64,000 nucleotides of DNA from Neoceratodus forsteri (lineage: Eukaryota; Chordata; Ceratodontiformes; Ceratodontidae). Under the pieces are notes generated by a model, which saw nothing but the letters and a program-made list of their open reading frames with translations, had not been told where the DNA came from and did not search any database. Every line of letters begins with the position of its first letter. Position 1 is the stretch's first letter. Below are positions 1 to 10,889 of the stretch, in pieces. Position numbers and translations under genes: made by a program. Location: the NCBI GenBank assembly GCA_016271365.2, contig CM057451.1, positions 493,509,501 through 493,573,500 of the forward strand, in the 5' to 3' direction.

Positions 1-345
1 TGTGCAGGCAGCAGTTTGGATGAATGAACTAAATGAAGCCATTCTAAGCCTATGAAACATTAACCGATTTAAAAAAGCTGTGTGTGCAGCCCTCTTCCCT
101 AACTCCAACTACACTTGTCACCAGTAATTCATAATAGAAGGTCCTAAAACCCCACACAGTAGCATAACTGTTGGCTTAATCGTACCCTGCTCACCCTATT
201 ACATGTCATGGTTGTATTGACTACATGCCATTGGAATTGCTGTAATTGTTTTTTGTTTTGTTTGTAACTATGCTTCCATGTGGAACCCTTGTAAACAAGC
301 ACCTGTACTCAAAGGTACTCTCCGTATATATTAGAGTAAAATAAA
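1..345 (+). mobile_element. 3' end of a CR1/L2-type LINE
   Basis: The first ~110 bp can be read as the end of a non-LTR reverse transcriptase (a stretch reading NRFKKAVCAALFP, like the 'FKKALKTxLF' ending of such proteins). A 3' UTR follows. Its last part (words such as 'ggaacccttgtaaac' and 'ctcaaa') resembles 28,850-28,985, so both are tails of one family. The element enters from outside the window. Clade assignment is an inference. Confidence 0.5.
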
Positions 346-897
346 ATGCACTACAATACCATCTCTCCAAAAGTTAAAAATGTACTATGCAAGAAATAGA
401 AGGTTTTAGAGCAATGTTGCTCACTAGGCCTTTTTTCACAACTTGAGCAGGTCACCTTTAGCTAAAAATATTAGGGACCTTCTCAGCCATAGCCATTACG
501 CATAAGTGTCTGAAAGACAACTGACATTGTTGCCTCTCAGACCAATTGGTTTCTATCAGTGCAGATACTGTTTTGTGTACAAATTCTCTATACCCGGCAA
601 GATGTATCAAAACCCATCTTCCCATACCAAAGTGGAGATTAAGGAATGCATTAATTGTTTCTAATGTTGAGGAAGTATGCAATAAGAGTAGATCAGGGAT
701 CTGACATAAAACAAAGTTTGGTATAACTATACATTAGCCCGCATTTCAAATCTACTAGGCAAGGAGGCAGATAAAACAATCAGCAGCATCAAACGTGGAT
801 GCACTCGGCAAGCTTCAAACGAGACAGAAGAGCTGAATAAGGATCTGGAAACAGTGCCCTTTCTGTGAATGATGAGTTTTATATTCTTAAGAACTGG
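346..897. other. No gene seen
   Basis: AT-rich sequence. Short open frames here lack any recognisable motif, and no tandem structure is evident. Confidence 0.5.
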
Positions 898-2135
898 AAA
901 TATTTATTTATTTTTTTATTTATTTAGTTTTTGTTGACAGGTTAGGTGCACTAGCCAGAAAATGACTATTTTCAGGCATGACCCGGGAGAGTACAACAGA
1001 GAGAAACAACATGGTGATACATGAGTAAAATCATATGAAACAGAGAAAACAGCACAGCAATGCTTTTGGCACCATGCAATTCTGCTTAAAGTTGAACCAG
1101 CATAACATTCTGTGGTGATTTGCATATGCAGCCCATGACTCTTTGCATTGGGTGGGCATGTGTGATTTTGTATTTTCTTGAAACTTGGCTTCCCAGCCAA
1201 ATGCCCTTTGGGGGTAACCCTTGCCTCAGTGTTTGCGCACAGAGGTTCTTTGTCTTTCTAATTCTACACAAAGTACATTAAGTTGGAGTGCACATTAAGA
1301 AAAGTAAGACAGACAATGTATTATAATGGCAGCAATACAGCATAATATCTATAAGAGTAATAAATAAGCAGAGGCAGCACTATTATAATTAATGCAGAAA
1401 CAGAGGGCATACTCTAGAGGAGAGAAAGAGTACATGAGAGACTAAAGAGATTTTATAGAGTCACTAAGGAGTCTAGGTAGGGTCAAAGCAAGTGCAAGTA
1501 CCAGCAAGGTGTAGATAGCATCGATATTCATGTTTTAAACTATGGTGAGACTGCGACAGCCGAAGGTCGAGTGAAAGAGCATTCCACAACCAGGGGGCAG
1601 TGCTTTGGAAGGCCCCAGTGCCTTTAACCATGCAACATCTCAGGACAAAGAGCAAGGATTTGTCAGCAAATCACTGGCCATGGGAGGAAGGTTGAGGAAC
1701 AAGAAGCTCAGACAGCAGGGATGATGTTTTATCCCAGATGATCGAGCCCATGAGAGATCCCAGGCAATATTGTCTATGGGCAGCAGGAGAGAGCCAGTTA
1801 AGATCTTTATAGAGAAGGCAGTGATGCTTGAGTCGAGGTGACGAGGAGGCCAAGCGACAAACATTGTTATATGTGACATCCCATCTCATTAGGGAGGACT
1901 TATGGGCAGAGGTGAGAATAGAGGCACCATAAGTAAGAATTGGTAACAGAATGCTGTGGGCAATAGCTAGTTATGCAGTGGGAGTAAGCATGTAGCTCAT
2001 TTTGTAAGCCACTCCTAACTTCGAGTTTACAGAGTTGCAGGAAGATTGAATATGGAGGTTAAAGTCCAGGTATGTGTCCAACAGGATCCCAAGGTAATGT
2101 CTACATTAGAGCCATTAATAGGACAAGAATAGGGT
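898..2135 (-). mobile_element. 5'-truncated L2-like LINE, 3' portion
   Basis: On the minus strand, 1473-1655 encodes the typical C-terminal end of a Jockey-superfamily reverse transcriptase (APWLWNALSLDLR, where many relatives have 'APxLWNxLPxxLR'). The 3' end at 898-970 reads, in sense, as a tail ending in repeated AAATAAATA. The DNA aligns by eye with 34,400-35,460, including the 'gcgacaaa-attgtt' block at 1855 and 35,175, so the two are the same or sister families. No intact frame remains. The 5' limit is where similarity to the larger copy fades. Confidence 0.65.
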
Positions 2136-2275
2136 TGCTGTCAGCATTTATTAATTTTGTCAGTTTTTTAATGTATATTTTTATTATGCTGTTTTTGCAC
2201 TGTTTATAAAATATGTTATATGTATTAGGTGTGTAATATATGAGAGTATTTGAATTTAGATTGTGTATTATTAAA

Positions 2276-2667
2276 TGTTAGAGTGAGTAGGCCTTTTTCA
2301 TCCATGTACTGCTACAACCAATCAGAGGCATAACAAGCTTCTGTGTCACAAATTTCAAAAATGTATCACTATAAAAGGGGCTTGATCAAAGGAGGTACTG
2401 TAGCCATACCTTGAAAATGTGTGCATAGTGTCACGTGAAACAAATGTTGGTAAGGGGGTTTCTGTTCATGTATGCTTGTGAGTTCAGACTGCCCATTTGT
2501 TGTTTTTAATAAATGTGACTCATCTTAAACATGAAGTTGAAAGAAGTCATTTGTAGCAAAGTGGGCTACAAATCTACAGAGTGAGCTTAGTGTATCTTTT
2601 TTCTGTCTCATCTTTTTGCGTTTGCTTGAGTGCATGCGCAAGGAATGTTTTGGAACAGTACAAATTT
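2276..2667 (+). promoter_or_regulatory. Candidate solo LTR / Pol II promoter
   Basis: A CCAAT box (about 2318), a TATAAAAGG box (about 2371) and an AATAAA signal (about 2508) lie in the order and spacing of an LTR U3-R-U5. The stretch can be bounded by TGT at 2276 and ACA at 2667, followed by ATTTTTGGAGG, which resembles a primer-binding site. No gag or pol frame follows and no second LTR was found. It could be another promoter-like repeat. Confidence 0.3.
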
Positions 2668-4955
2668 TTGGAGGTGTGTGACCCTCCTGTCCAGTGCAGT
2701 GCTTGACCGTACCACACCAATAGATGCATGAGCTGTCTATGACAGCAGTTCAGATGCAGTGGTCTTCAGTTCAAAGAAAACCACTGCTGCAATCAGCGAT
2801 GGTAATGTGTCTATATTTAGCATATTGACGTCACCCCTCCCCACCAACGTCGGGGGTGCCCAAAGCCGTTTCTGTCAGTCTCATCTCTGAGGAGGCTGTA
2901 TTGCCTGTGCCCTGCCAGCACTGCTAGATATGAAATCTATCTGTCACTCAATTCCATTCAAATGCTTGGCTGGCACACATCCAGATTACAGACACTGCTC
3001 CGGTATAGTATAGTGTGCCTGCTCATCCCCATTGCAATTTGCAAGAAGGTGTCCTGTGTCCATGAGGATGAGAACGCTAAAGAGCAGATAGTGATTTTCT
3101 AGTTACTAAAATAATTAAAAAACATTACAAGTAAATCTGTGGCCAACACAGTGAAAAATCAAACATACAGAACTGTTATAAAACAAATAAAGATGCTGCC
3201 AGACTGCAAGACACCATTCAACATGAAAAAAAAGGCAAATCAGATCAGACAGTGTCCCTTATTCACCTGACTGATCCTGGAAACAAACACTGAACGGACT
3301 GACTGTCAGACAAGCTCGAGACCACAGCTTATGAACAACAGGCAGAGACAGAGAGTAGTCTCTGAGACAGACTGACTGACCATCCGCACTCTTCAGCAGG
3401 GGCCTGGGGCCAATGGCACTTTATGTGATACTGTTGCCTGTACTAGTAGCAGCACAACCTCTCTCTCTCTCTCTCTCTCTCTCGGTATGCCAGTCGGAAG
3501 AATGGGAAATTCTCCCATGACTGAGCAGCTGAGCGGTGATTGACTCCTTTGGCTTCTCCGTTCCCATTCCCATTACATTCACAATCATCGGGTCGGACAG
3601 CAGCCAGCAGGACAGGATCAATTATCAACTCATCAACAGTGTCAAGAACCGGGCGGACATCCGTGAATGAAACTGAGCTCCCTAATCTGAACTGAACGGA
3701 TTCATGGAACAAAACAGCAACCAGGAAACAAGCAAGCCACTGATGGTCACACCTAAGGTAAACTAACCAAGGGGCCCAGGGAAGATGTACCTGGCTTTTT
3801 TAAGACCCTGCACGGTGCCCTAATGTAGAACCCCCTGACACACCGCTAGCCAATTAGCTAAATGCCATGACTTTTGACCTTAAACTATTGGTGCAGACCC
3901 CCCTATCATGCCTTCGTGGCATGTCTCTTGAGTGTCTTCGGTGAACAGAGTCACTGGGCAAAGGCATGATAGGGGCAATGGGCTGATGCCAGTTCTGCTA
4001 AAGGTGTTAACATGTTGTACTCTCCACGTCTCCACCAGCACATTACCACTTTTGTTGACCTGACATAGTGTCAATTGGTGTGCTTACATGACAGCAATTA
4101 ACTGTCTACTGTGGTGCCGGCACCCTGCGGGGGGAACAACAAAGAGAACAGTACAACACTTGCCACTCACTTTACTTCTTTTGATTATGTTCCTCCTTCA
4201 CATTGCCCAGAGTTTGAGAGTTTGTTTGAATGTCACTCCCCCCAAAAGAAACACAAGATTTTTTTGTACTTTTGTTTTGCCTCCAGCTCAATTGGAAAAA
4301 AAAATGTAAAAAAAAAAAACATTCTGAGATGGCTTGCCGGTGCCCCCATTTGAATGATGCCCTAGGAGGCTGCCTAAGTCGCCTATCCTTAAGGCCAGAT
4401 CTGGTGTCCAATCCCCCTGTCAGCATGCCCCCTCCCCAGTTCATTTGCTGAAGGGGGAGCCCACTCCCCATTGGCATAATGTCCCCCCCATGAGTAGTGT
4501 GCTGAGGGGGGTGCTCAATCCCTCTCAGCTCTTCTGCCCCCGCAACACAGACACAGTGTATGTGCTGATGGGGTGCCCAATCACTGTCAGCTCCAGGCCT
4601 CCCCCCCAACAAATACCCAAGTGGAATGCTGGGAGCCCACCCCAGCATGCAAATCAGCCCTGTAAATGTAAAAGCCATCCCGTAGTGTCTTTTCATTTTT
4701 TTTTTTTACCTTTGGAAATAGAAAATGGTCCCTCATTGACTCCAGTGCCCCTCCCCCAACCCGCACCCACTGTCTGCGCACCCAATCTCCCCACACCCCT
4801 CCTCACCCCATAGTTACCTCTGGAGTCTGGTGCGGTGATCTTTGGTGGAGTGGGAACACATCTGCACTCTTCAAAGCTGACCAAGAACTGAAGAAATGCT
4901 GGTAAGCGGTATAATGGCATAAATGGGGAGAGTTTCAACTTAGGTGGATTTCTCT
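2668..4955. other. Unassigned region with a (CT)n tract
   Basis: No recognisable gene. A CRE-like TGACGTCA lies near 2827. A minus-strand frame at 3443-3712 (89 codons) has ordinary composition for about 70 codons but runs into the CT microsatellite as an RERERE tail; I recognise no domain and do not call it a gene. Near 4,320-4,400 lies a GC-rich block resembling the end of a hAT-type element ('cctaggaggctgcctaag'), without a partner end. Confidence 0.35.
3459..3483. repeat. (CT)n microsatellite
   Basis: About 12 uninterrupted CT dinucleotides. Confidence 0.95.
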
Positions 4956-4959
4956 GCCG

Positions 4960-6170
4960 TTTTTGCAAATTTTGGCACCAAATTTTCAACATGGGGTTCT
5001 TGGGACCCCACCTCATGAATTCAGTCACTGTCATGTGGTTATTCTGTCCCGAAAGGTGATTTTGCATTCACTGCATGGAATTACCTTTTGGGACCGATTA
5101 ATGAAACAACAATGTCACTGTTCATGAGGTAGGCTCCCAAAAAAGCTATGTTGCAAATTTGGTGACAAAAGTCAAAAAAATCACTGTGTTACATGCATGC
5201 ATTGTGCAGTTTCCATGGACACTCATAACTACGAAAATTTTAATATTTTCACTCCAAATTTTCAACATTGCCATTTTTCCAAACCTCCTTGTGTACAGTA
5301 CAGCTGTCATTTTTCACAAACTGCCAGAAATGTGTTTTCGCACATCTGGCGCACAATGGCACGGTCACTGTGGGAAATCAACGTTCAGGACAGATTAAGA
5401 AAATCATAGTGACACTGATCATGAGCAGAGGTCACAAAATGCCTATGTTGAAAATTTAGTGAAAGAAGTCCACAAAATGACTGTGTTATGAGTGTGCATT
5501 GCACAGTTTCCATGTACACTTGTAAGTTTGGGAATTTTTAATATTTTCACTCCAGATTTTCAAAATTGCCATCTCTTCACACCTCCCTATGAATGGTACA
5601 GCTGTCATTTTTCACATCCTGCCCGAACTGTGTTTTTGCACATCTGGTATAGAATGGTGTGGTTGCTGTGGGAAATCAACATCACTTATCACTTATCAAC
5701 TCCCCACATCAGGCACTTGGGTTAATATCCCAATACTGACACTGCAGTGCAGTATGAGGGGGGTGCTGCACTCCTGAGGTGCCATCTTTTGGATGAGACA
5801 TTAAACCGAGGTCCCATCTGCCTGTTCTGGTAGTAGTTCAGGTAGATGTTAAAGATCCCATGGCAATTCTTGAAAAGAGTAAGGGAATTTCCCTGGTGCC
5901 CTGGCCAAATTTCCCCCCATTCACTAAAATACCACAAACAGCTTAATCTGGTTCAAAGTCAGTTGGCATTCATCTGTATCCCCCTTCCCTGGGTCCTGCC
6001 CGAAAATAGGCAGAATTTGTCTAGTGCACTTACCCAGTCAACAAAAACTAAATTAAATTAAATTAAATGTTGAGGACAGATTAACAAAACCACAGTGCCA
6101 CTGTTCATGAGCAGAGGTCCCAAATGCATTTATGAGGTGGGGTCACAAAAAGGTCATGTTGAAAATTTGT
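4960..6170. repeat. Tandem array of palindromic satellite monomers, copy A
   Basis: About three monomers near 300 bp each, the last interrupted by a SINE at 5,701-6,068. Each monomer has dyad symmetry. Words such as 'caaattttcaacat', 'gggaccccacctcatgaa' and 'aaaggtgatttt' are followed in reverse order by 'accttttggga', 'ttcatgaggt' and 'atgttgaaaattt'. The same monomer family forms the array at 43,690-45,800. No protein-coding signal. Confidence 0.75.
5701..6068 (+). mobile_element. SINE copy 1, with L2-like LINE tail
   Basis: A 368-bp insertion that splits a satellite monomer; satellite sequence resumes at 'ttgaggacagatta'. It starts at the same base as the copy at 44,784 (tccccacaycagg). 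Near the start is a T-arm-like stem with a B-box-like core (TGGGTTAATATCCCA), suggesting a tRNA-derived head that has lost its A box. The last ~68 bp match the 3' tails of the L2-like LINEs at 898 and 34,400. It ends in AATTAAATTAAAT. A target-site duplication is not clear. Confidence 0.7.
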
Positions 6171-6188
6171 AGTGCAAATACCAGCAAA

Positions 6189-6352
6189 CGCCCAGGGTGT
6201 TAGGGTTTCTAATCTAAGCACTGGGTGGCTAAGTGACTTGCTCAGAGTCACACAGTATGCAAGTGGAGGTTGTGAGAATCAAACCCAGGTGTGATCTGCT
6301 GGATGTACCAAACTTATTCAAGGCTCGTTACTCTAACCTCTAGGCTATACTG
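6189..6352 (-). mobile_element. MIR/CORE-type SINE with 8-bp target-site duplication
   Basis: Minus-strand order is: tRNA-like head with an A-box-like 'tagcctagaggttag', a B-box-like 'gggtttgattct', then a CORE-like segment ending 'gtgactctgagcaagtcact'. This order and wording match mammalian MIR and other CORE-SINEs. CCAGCAAA at 6181-6188 repeats exactly at 6353-6360 as the target-site duplication. Confidence 0.8.
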
Positions 6353-6360
6353 CCAGCAAA

Positions 6361-7826
6361 TTAGCAATATCCTGTAATTTGGTGATACATACAAGCTTGT
6401 GACACTGTTCAATTTTACTGGGCTGGACCTGTCTATCACAAGAGTTCTGTTTTGTTTTCTAATCTCACTAAACCCATAAGTTGTTGTTCCTATAAAAATT
6501 CGATTGCAGGGGGATATATTAATATTTCTAGACTAGTTCAATCCCCCCTTCTCTTGACCAACATTACTGTTGTAGATGATTGAAATTGATGGGGGGGGGG
6601 TGCAAAAGAATTATTTTGCTCAGTGCCAGAACAGAATACGTGATGTTTGAAATAAGAGTGCATGGACAGTATAATATAACTTCTGGTATATAAAGGACTT
6701 GCCTTGTGTTAAAGCTTGAAAATCCTCAAATATCACTAAAAATGTCTCTTTTTTACTCTGTTTAAAGGTAATGGCTCTGTGTCATTGTTACCCAGCCTCA
6801 AGAGTTTATCATGTCGCTGGTGGCTTGGCTTAACTGCTGAATTATACCCTGAAGTTAGCAGACACCAAAAACTCCTAACACATTTGTATGAAGACCATTG
6901 CTTGAGACTGATAATATGCATATTTTCATGCCATCATTCATTTTCACCTGGGCGGCCATTTTATCAGGTTAAGCAATGGATGGTTCAGACTTAATATGGA
7001 GCTGCTGGAGGAAATGGATTGATAACTGAGCTCTTAATATTCTTTATTGAATATTCCTGTGCGAAATAACTGCATTCTTAACTATACGATCATCATCATA
7101 AATGTGCATTTATTGTATTTCTGTATAGCAAAAACTGATTTACAAAAAGTGCCCTTCGAGAGAGAGAGGGGAAGAGGGATCATACCTCTCAGCTTTCCCT
7201 GATTTTTAGGGATATCCCTGATTTTGTCTCAGAATGTTCCTGTCCCTCCTACAATTTGTGTTTCTCTGATTAAACAGTGGGTATACTGTATGCTTACAAT
7301 ATTGTCAAACAGAGTTACAGACTTGCTCTTTTGCAGACAAAGTATTTTACACCAATACTCTTACGCTGCCTGCTCCAGGGGATAGAACCAATTGTTCAAC
7401 AGTGTCCCTCATTTTACTTCTTTGTCACTGATTTTTTAAGCCATGTCCAAGTGCCACACACCACTGCGAATACCTGCAAGTGAACGCTCAGAATTGACAA
7501 ATGCTTGTTTGTGCTTGGTAGGGTGTCTTCCTCCTCCTGGGGCTGAGAGTGCTGCCTGTGTGTCACCACTAGACAGCCCAGGTCCAGCCTGGGGCCTGGA
7601 TTTACATGCTTTAAAATATATTTTTGCACTGTCTGTGCTCTGCTGAAATAACCTAATGAGAAGCAGCACTGATTAAGGCAGAAAGTTCCAAAATAACATG
7701 TTAAATGCCACACAATGACGGCCTTCCATGGTGCAGTCCAGCCAATTAAAGGCAGTCAACATTCATAATGGGTAGGCCAGTGTTAAAAATTATATTGTTT
7801 TACTTCCTTTGTGCAAGCATCTGCAG
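6361..7826. other. No gene seen
   Basis: Unassigned sequence with a G-run near 6,591 and short open frames without motifs. A frame pair at 7,414-7,713 / 7,443-7,646 overlaps on both strands, which argues against coding. Confidence 0.4.
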
Positions 7827-8289
7827 GTCCCGACTAGAGATGCCGTGAAATTAAATTCCACTGGCAAAGTGAACGCGAAGGGGCCACTTCACGTTGTCCT
7901 AGCACTACGCAAAGTGACCATTGCAAAGTATTCAGTTCGCTATGTTATTATGACTTTGCATTGTCATTCTGCCTTAACGCGAAGTAAGGTGAAGTGAGAA
8001 CAATACAGGCAGCCCCCCACTCATCACAAGGCTTACAGTACTGTAAGTCACATGCTATAGCCAGGCAGGAAAGAAGTGAGTCATACAAGCAGATACTTTC
8101 ATTTTCTCCTGTGCTGAGTAACAGAGGGGAGGCATTTTGTGTAGGAGAGGAGAGTATTGTTGTTGTTCTTAAACATGAATACATGATCAAACCCAAAAGC
8201 TTTTTTAAAAGATAATTGTTTAGTTTTTTTTTGTACTGTTTTGGCAGTTCATCTTTTCTTGTGGTGATTGATTTCTTTGTTTTATAAGT

Positions 8290-8383
8290 TTTGTTGTGTG
8301 TGTGTGTGTGTATGTGTGTGTGACTGTGAGTGTGCATGTGTTGTGTGAGTGTGTGTTCTGTGTTGTGTAGTGTGTGTGTGAAG
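8290..8383. repeat. (GT)-rich simple repeat
   Basis: Degenerate TG/GTGTGA repeat leading directly into the open frame at 8374. Confidence 0.85.
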
Positions 8384-9213
8384 TCATTGGCGATGGCGTT
8401 ACTAGTCAAGAGGGAAGGAGGGATTTTTTTGAAATGGAGCAGGGACAGGATGTGGACCGTCCAAGTCAGGACTCGGAGGGAATGTGTGGGACTGTGCCTG
8501 GGGCAGTGGAGCTATGTGGCAGCATTGCTGGCAGGAGGGGAGTAGTGCGCACGTGTGTGGGGCGTGGCCAGGTGGTGTTGGACCACTCTAAAGTCTTTGG
8601 TCCTCCCCCCCCAGAAGCAGCAGCAGCACCACCACATCCACCAAGTCCACCACCACCAGTGGCAGCTGCAGGAGCTCCAGCAGCACCGCCTCCAAAGCAG
8701 CAGGTTGAGCCCCACCATGACCATGCTGCCAACACTGCATCTGCCCCTCATGTGCCTGGTCCCCTACCCCACAGCTCCCCAGTTTGGCAGTTTTTCAACT
8801 GTGTCAGGGGGACAGCAGCCTTGTGGTATGTATACCTTGTGGGGTGGAGGTGCGGGTGGTCCCCGGGGGGCACATCTGGGGATTGGGGGCCAGTGCATCC
8901 ATATTTTGAACCACCACAAGGTGGAGTGGCAGGCTGCCACAGAACGGGCCAGGCCTCCACCTGGTGGTCCTTCTGTAGCAGTGGCAGAGGGTGCTGCTGT
9001 TGTGCCTCACCACAGCAGGAGGAGGGCCACAGCAGCAGCTGGTTCACCACCACCACCAGCACCATCTTCACCACTACCTCTACCTGGTATACCACCACCA
9101 GTGGACCCCACTATCCCACAATGCCTGCAACTCAGGCAGACATAGCGCTTTTGTGTTCCGCAGTGGAAGAAAACAATGAGAGGATGGGTGCTTTCCAGCA
9201 GCAGTTAGAGTAG
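8374..9213 (+). CDS. Proline-rich open frame, possible transposon accessory protein
   Basis: This 279-codon frame has an unremarkable start, a proline/alanine tract (residues ~76-110), a low-complexity histidine/tryptophan/threonine section from CCA/CAG-rich DNA, and a helical C-terminus (ADIALLCSAVEENNERMGAF...). Read on past the stop, the next bases still look like a coiled coil (IEKHQ then SMLHLLLDQQGI). DNA transposons often carry a second protein with a Pro-rich middle and a coiled-coil end, which is why I suggest that role. I do not recognise the family. The other frames are also long here because of the triplet-rich composition, so it may be non-coding. It lies inside the left end of the putative hAT element. 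Confidence 0.3.
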   Translation: MCEVIGDGVTSQEGRRDFFEMEQGQDVDRPSQDSEGMCGTVPGAVELCGSIAGRRGVVRTCVGRGQVVLDHSKVFGPPPPEAAAAPPHPPSPPPPVAAAGAPAAPPPKQQVEPHHDHAANTASAPHVPGPLPHSSPVWQFFNCVRGTAALWYVYLVGWRCGWSPGGTSGDWGPVHPYFEPPQGGVAGCHRTGQASTWWSFCSSGRGCCCCASPQQEEGHSSSWFTTTTSTIFTTTSTWYTTTSGPHYPTMPATQADIALLCSAVEENNERMGAFQQQLE

Positions 9214-9570
9214 ATAGAGAAACACCAGTAACAGATTGTGTCAATGCTCCATCTGCTGCTGGACCAGCAGGGGATCCCCATTAGCTTTTTTTTTGCAGCA
9301 CATCTCCCCCCCCCCACTGCTGTGGGTTTTTGTCTTTTGTTTAATAACAGAGAGAGGGAAGGCCACAGTAGTAGTTTAAATATATACATACACATACATA
9401 CATACATGCTCCTTATTGCCCTGTTATTATAATCCGGTGCCTCAGTAATGTTTACTTTCTGTTGTGGAGTCATTGTGGAAAAGCAGGACTGAGCAGTGCA
9501 AGTATAATGTGCTAAATTGCATGTGTGCAGTCAGTGTGTTGTTTCCTGTGTGTATGTGTGACGTCAGACA

Positions 9571-10889
9571 TTGTCCAGCTTCTTGTAAACATATATATGC
9601 TGACTTGTTGCAGTGTTTATGGTATAAAGAATAGAGATAAGAACATATATTTTATTGTCACCATCATCAGCGGACTAAGTGATATGATATTTTTTCAGAG
9701 GTGTCTGTCCAGAGTGCACCTTAGTCGCATACTGCACAATTTTAGGAGAGCATGTGTTTTTTTGTGCTATTATCTCCACAAAGTCATGTGTGCACTGTGA
9801 GTGATTGAGGAGCACAGTGGCCCGAGACCTCTGAAAAAATATCATATCACTTACTCGGCCAGTGCTGAAGGTACAAATAAAATATACGTCATATATTCTT
9901 ATCTTTATTATTTAGATACTGCAACAAGTCACACCATATACAGTGTAAACCACTTATAATGGGTGCATCCGTGCAAGATGATTTTGCCCATTATACAAGG
10001 TGGGTGTTATAACCAAAAAGCATTTTTTTTATTAAAACGCGGACACAGTGGTCGTGATTAGTGGACACTTCATTTCCCTCCTTGGGACAAACAGTATTTG
10101 TGGACAGAGAGATTTTCTACATTTATTTATTCACAGTCCGGTACCGTACTTCACTTCTCTCTTTTAGATAAACAGGTGGTGACTTTTAATCTTAGCACTC
10201 ACCAATGCAGTACCTAGCAACATGTCTAGCCACCTCTGGACCTAGCAACATGCCTAGCAACCTCTGGATCAAGCAACATGCTTAGCAACTTCGGGACCTA
10301 GCAACATACCTAGCAACCTCGGGACATAGCAACAATGGCAGACTAAGGTACTATACAGAAAATAATTTTTAAAGTGTGGAAGGGTAGTTGAGCTTGTCAG
10401 CGCTTGTTAATTCACCATCAGAACTTTCGGGTTCAGTTTTCATTTCGTTTTCTGAGAGCTGTAGCAATGACTTACATTTAGACATGTCGCTCCAATTCCC
10501 CCAATTCCTTCTTTGGCGATTGTTGCATACTGTATTCATACTGGCAGCATGAGGTGGCTGAATTACAATTATGTGATACTGTAGCATGTAGCCATGCCCG
10601 CTGTCTACAGTGTTTTGGACATGTTAGCTTCTAATTAATGTCCATTCACCTTTGACTAGCTTGACAAACTGCATGCTGAAGTGTGAACTGACACTAACTG
10701 ACACTAGTTAGCAGCTAATCTGCTCACCATAGAAGGTGGGCATGGAATGTTATAACCACCATTCTTAATATTGCAGCCTATGGATTTGGCAAATGGTAAA
10801 TTAAATTTGCCCGCTAAAACCGATTGCTCGCCATAGCCGCAGGCAGTATAAGTGGAGTCGACTGTATATGTTTGCATGAAGCTGGACAA
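9571..10889. mobile_element. Foldback element split by a Tigger-like insertion
   Basis: The left arm (9571-~9710) and right arm (~9822-9940 plus 10867-10889) are inverted complements. The best block is 'taagtgatatgatatttttt' with 'cagaggt', repeated inverted at 9822-9850. Outer words 'gacttgttgcagt' and 'ttgtccagctt' also pair. The right arm is continuous only when 9941-10864 is removed, which shows the later insertion directly. No coding content. Confidence 0.75.
9941..10864. mobile_element. Non-autonomous Tigger/pogo-like element
   Basis: Terminal inverted repeats are CAGTGTAAACCACTTATAAT on the left and, reverse-complemented, CAGTCGACTCCACTTATACT on the right. Both ends are flanked by TA, the usual Tc1/mariner-superfamily target duplication. 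At 924 bp it contains no transposase frame. Removing it restores the arm of the surrounding foldback. 'CAGT...CCACTTATA' ends are typical of the Tigger/pogo group. Confidence 0.75.

Noticed and set aside
3443..3712. 89-codon minus-strand frame with a possible host-exon look
   Set aside because: It ends in a CT microsatellite (RERERE) and has no recognisable domain or splice context I could defend.
4320..4400. Possible hAT terminal region (cctaggaggctgcctaag)
   Set aside because: No matching opposite end or 8-bp duplication found, so no element was called.
7948..8409. 153-codon minus-strand frame with a His/Thr-rich N-terminus
   Set aside because: The N-terminus is the antisense of a GT repeat and the rest shows no motif.
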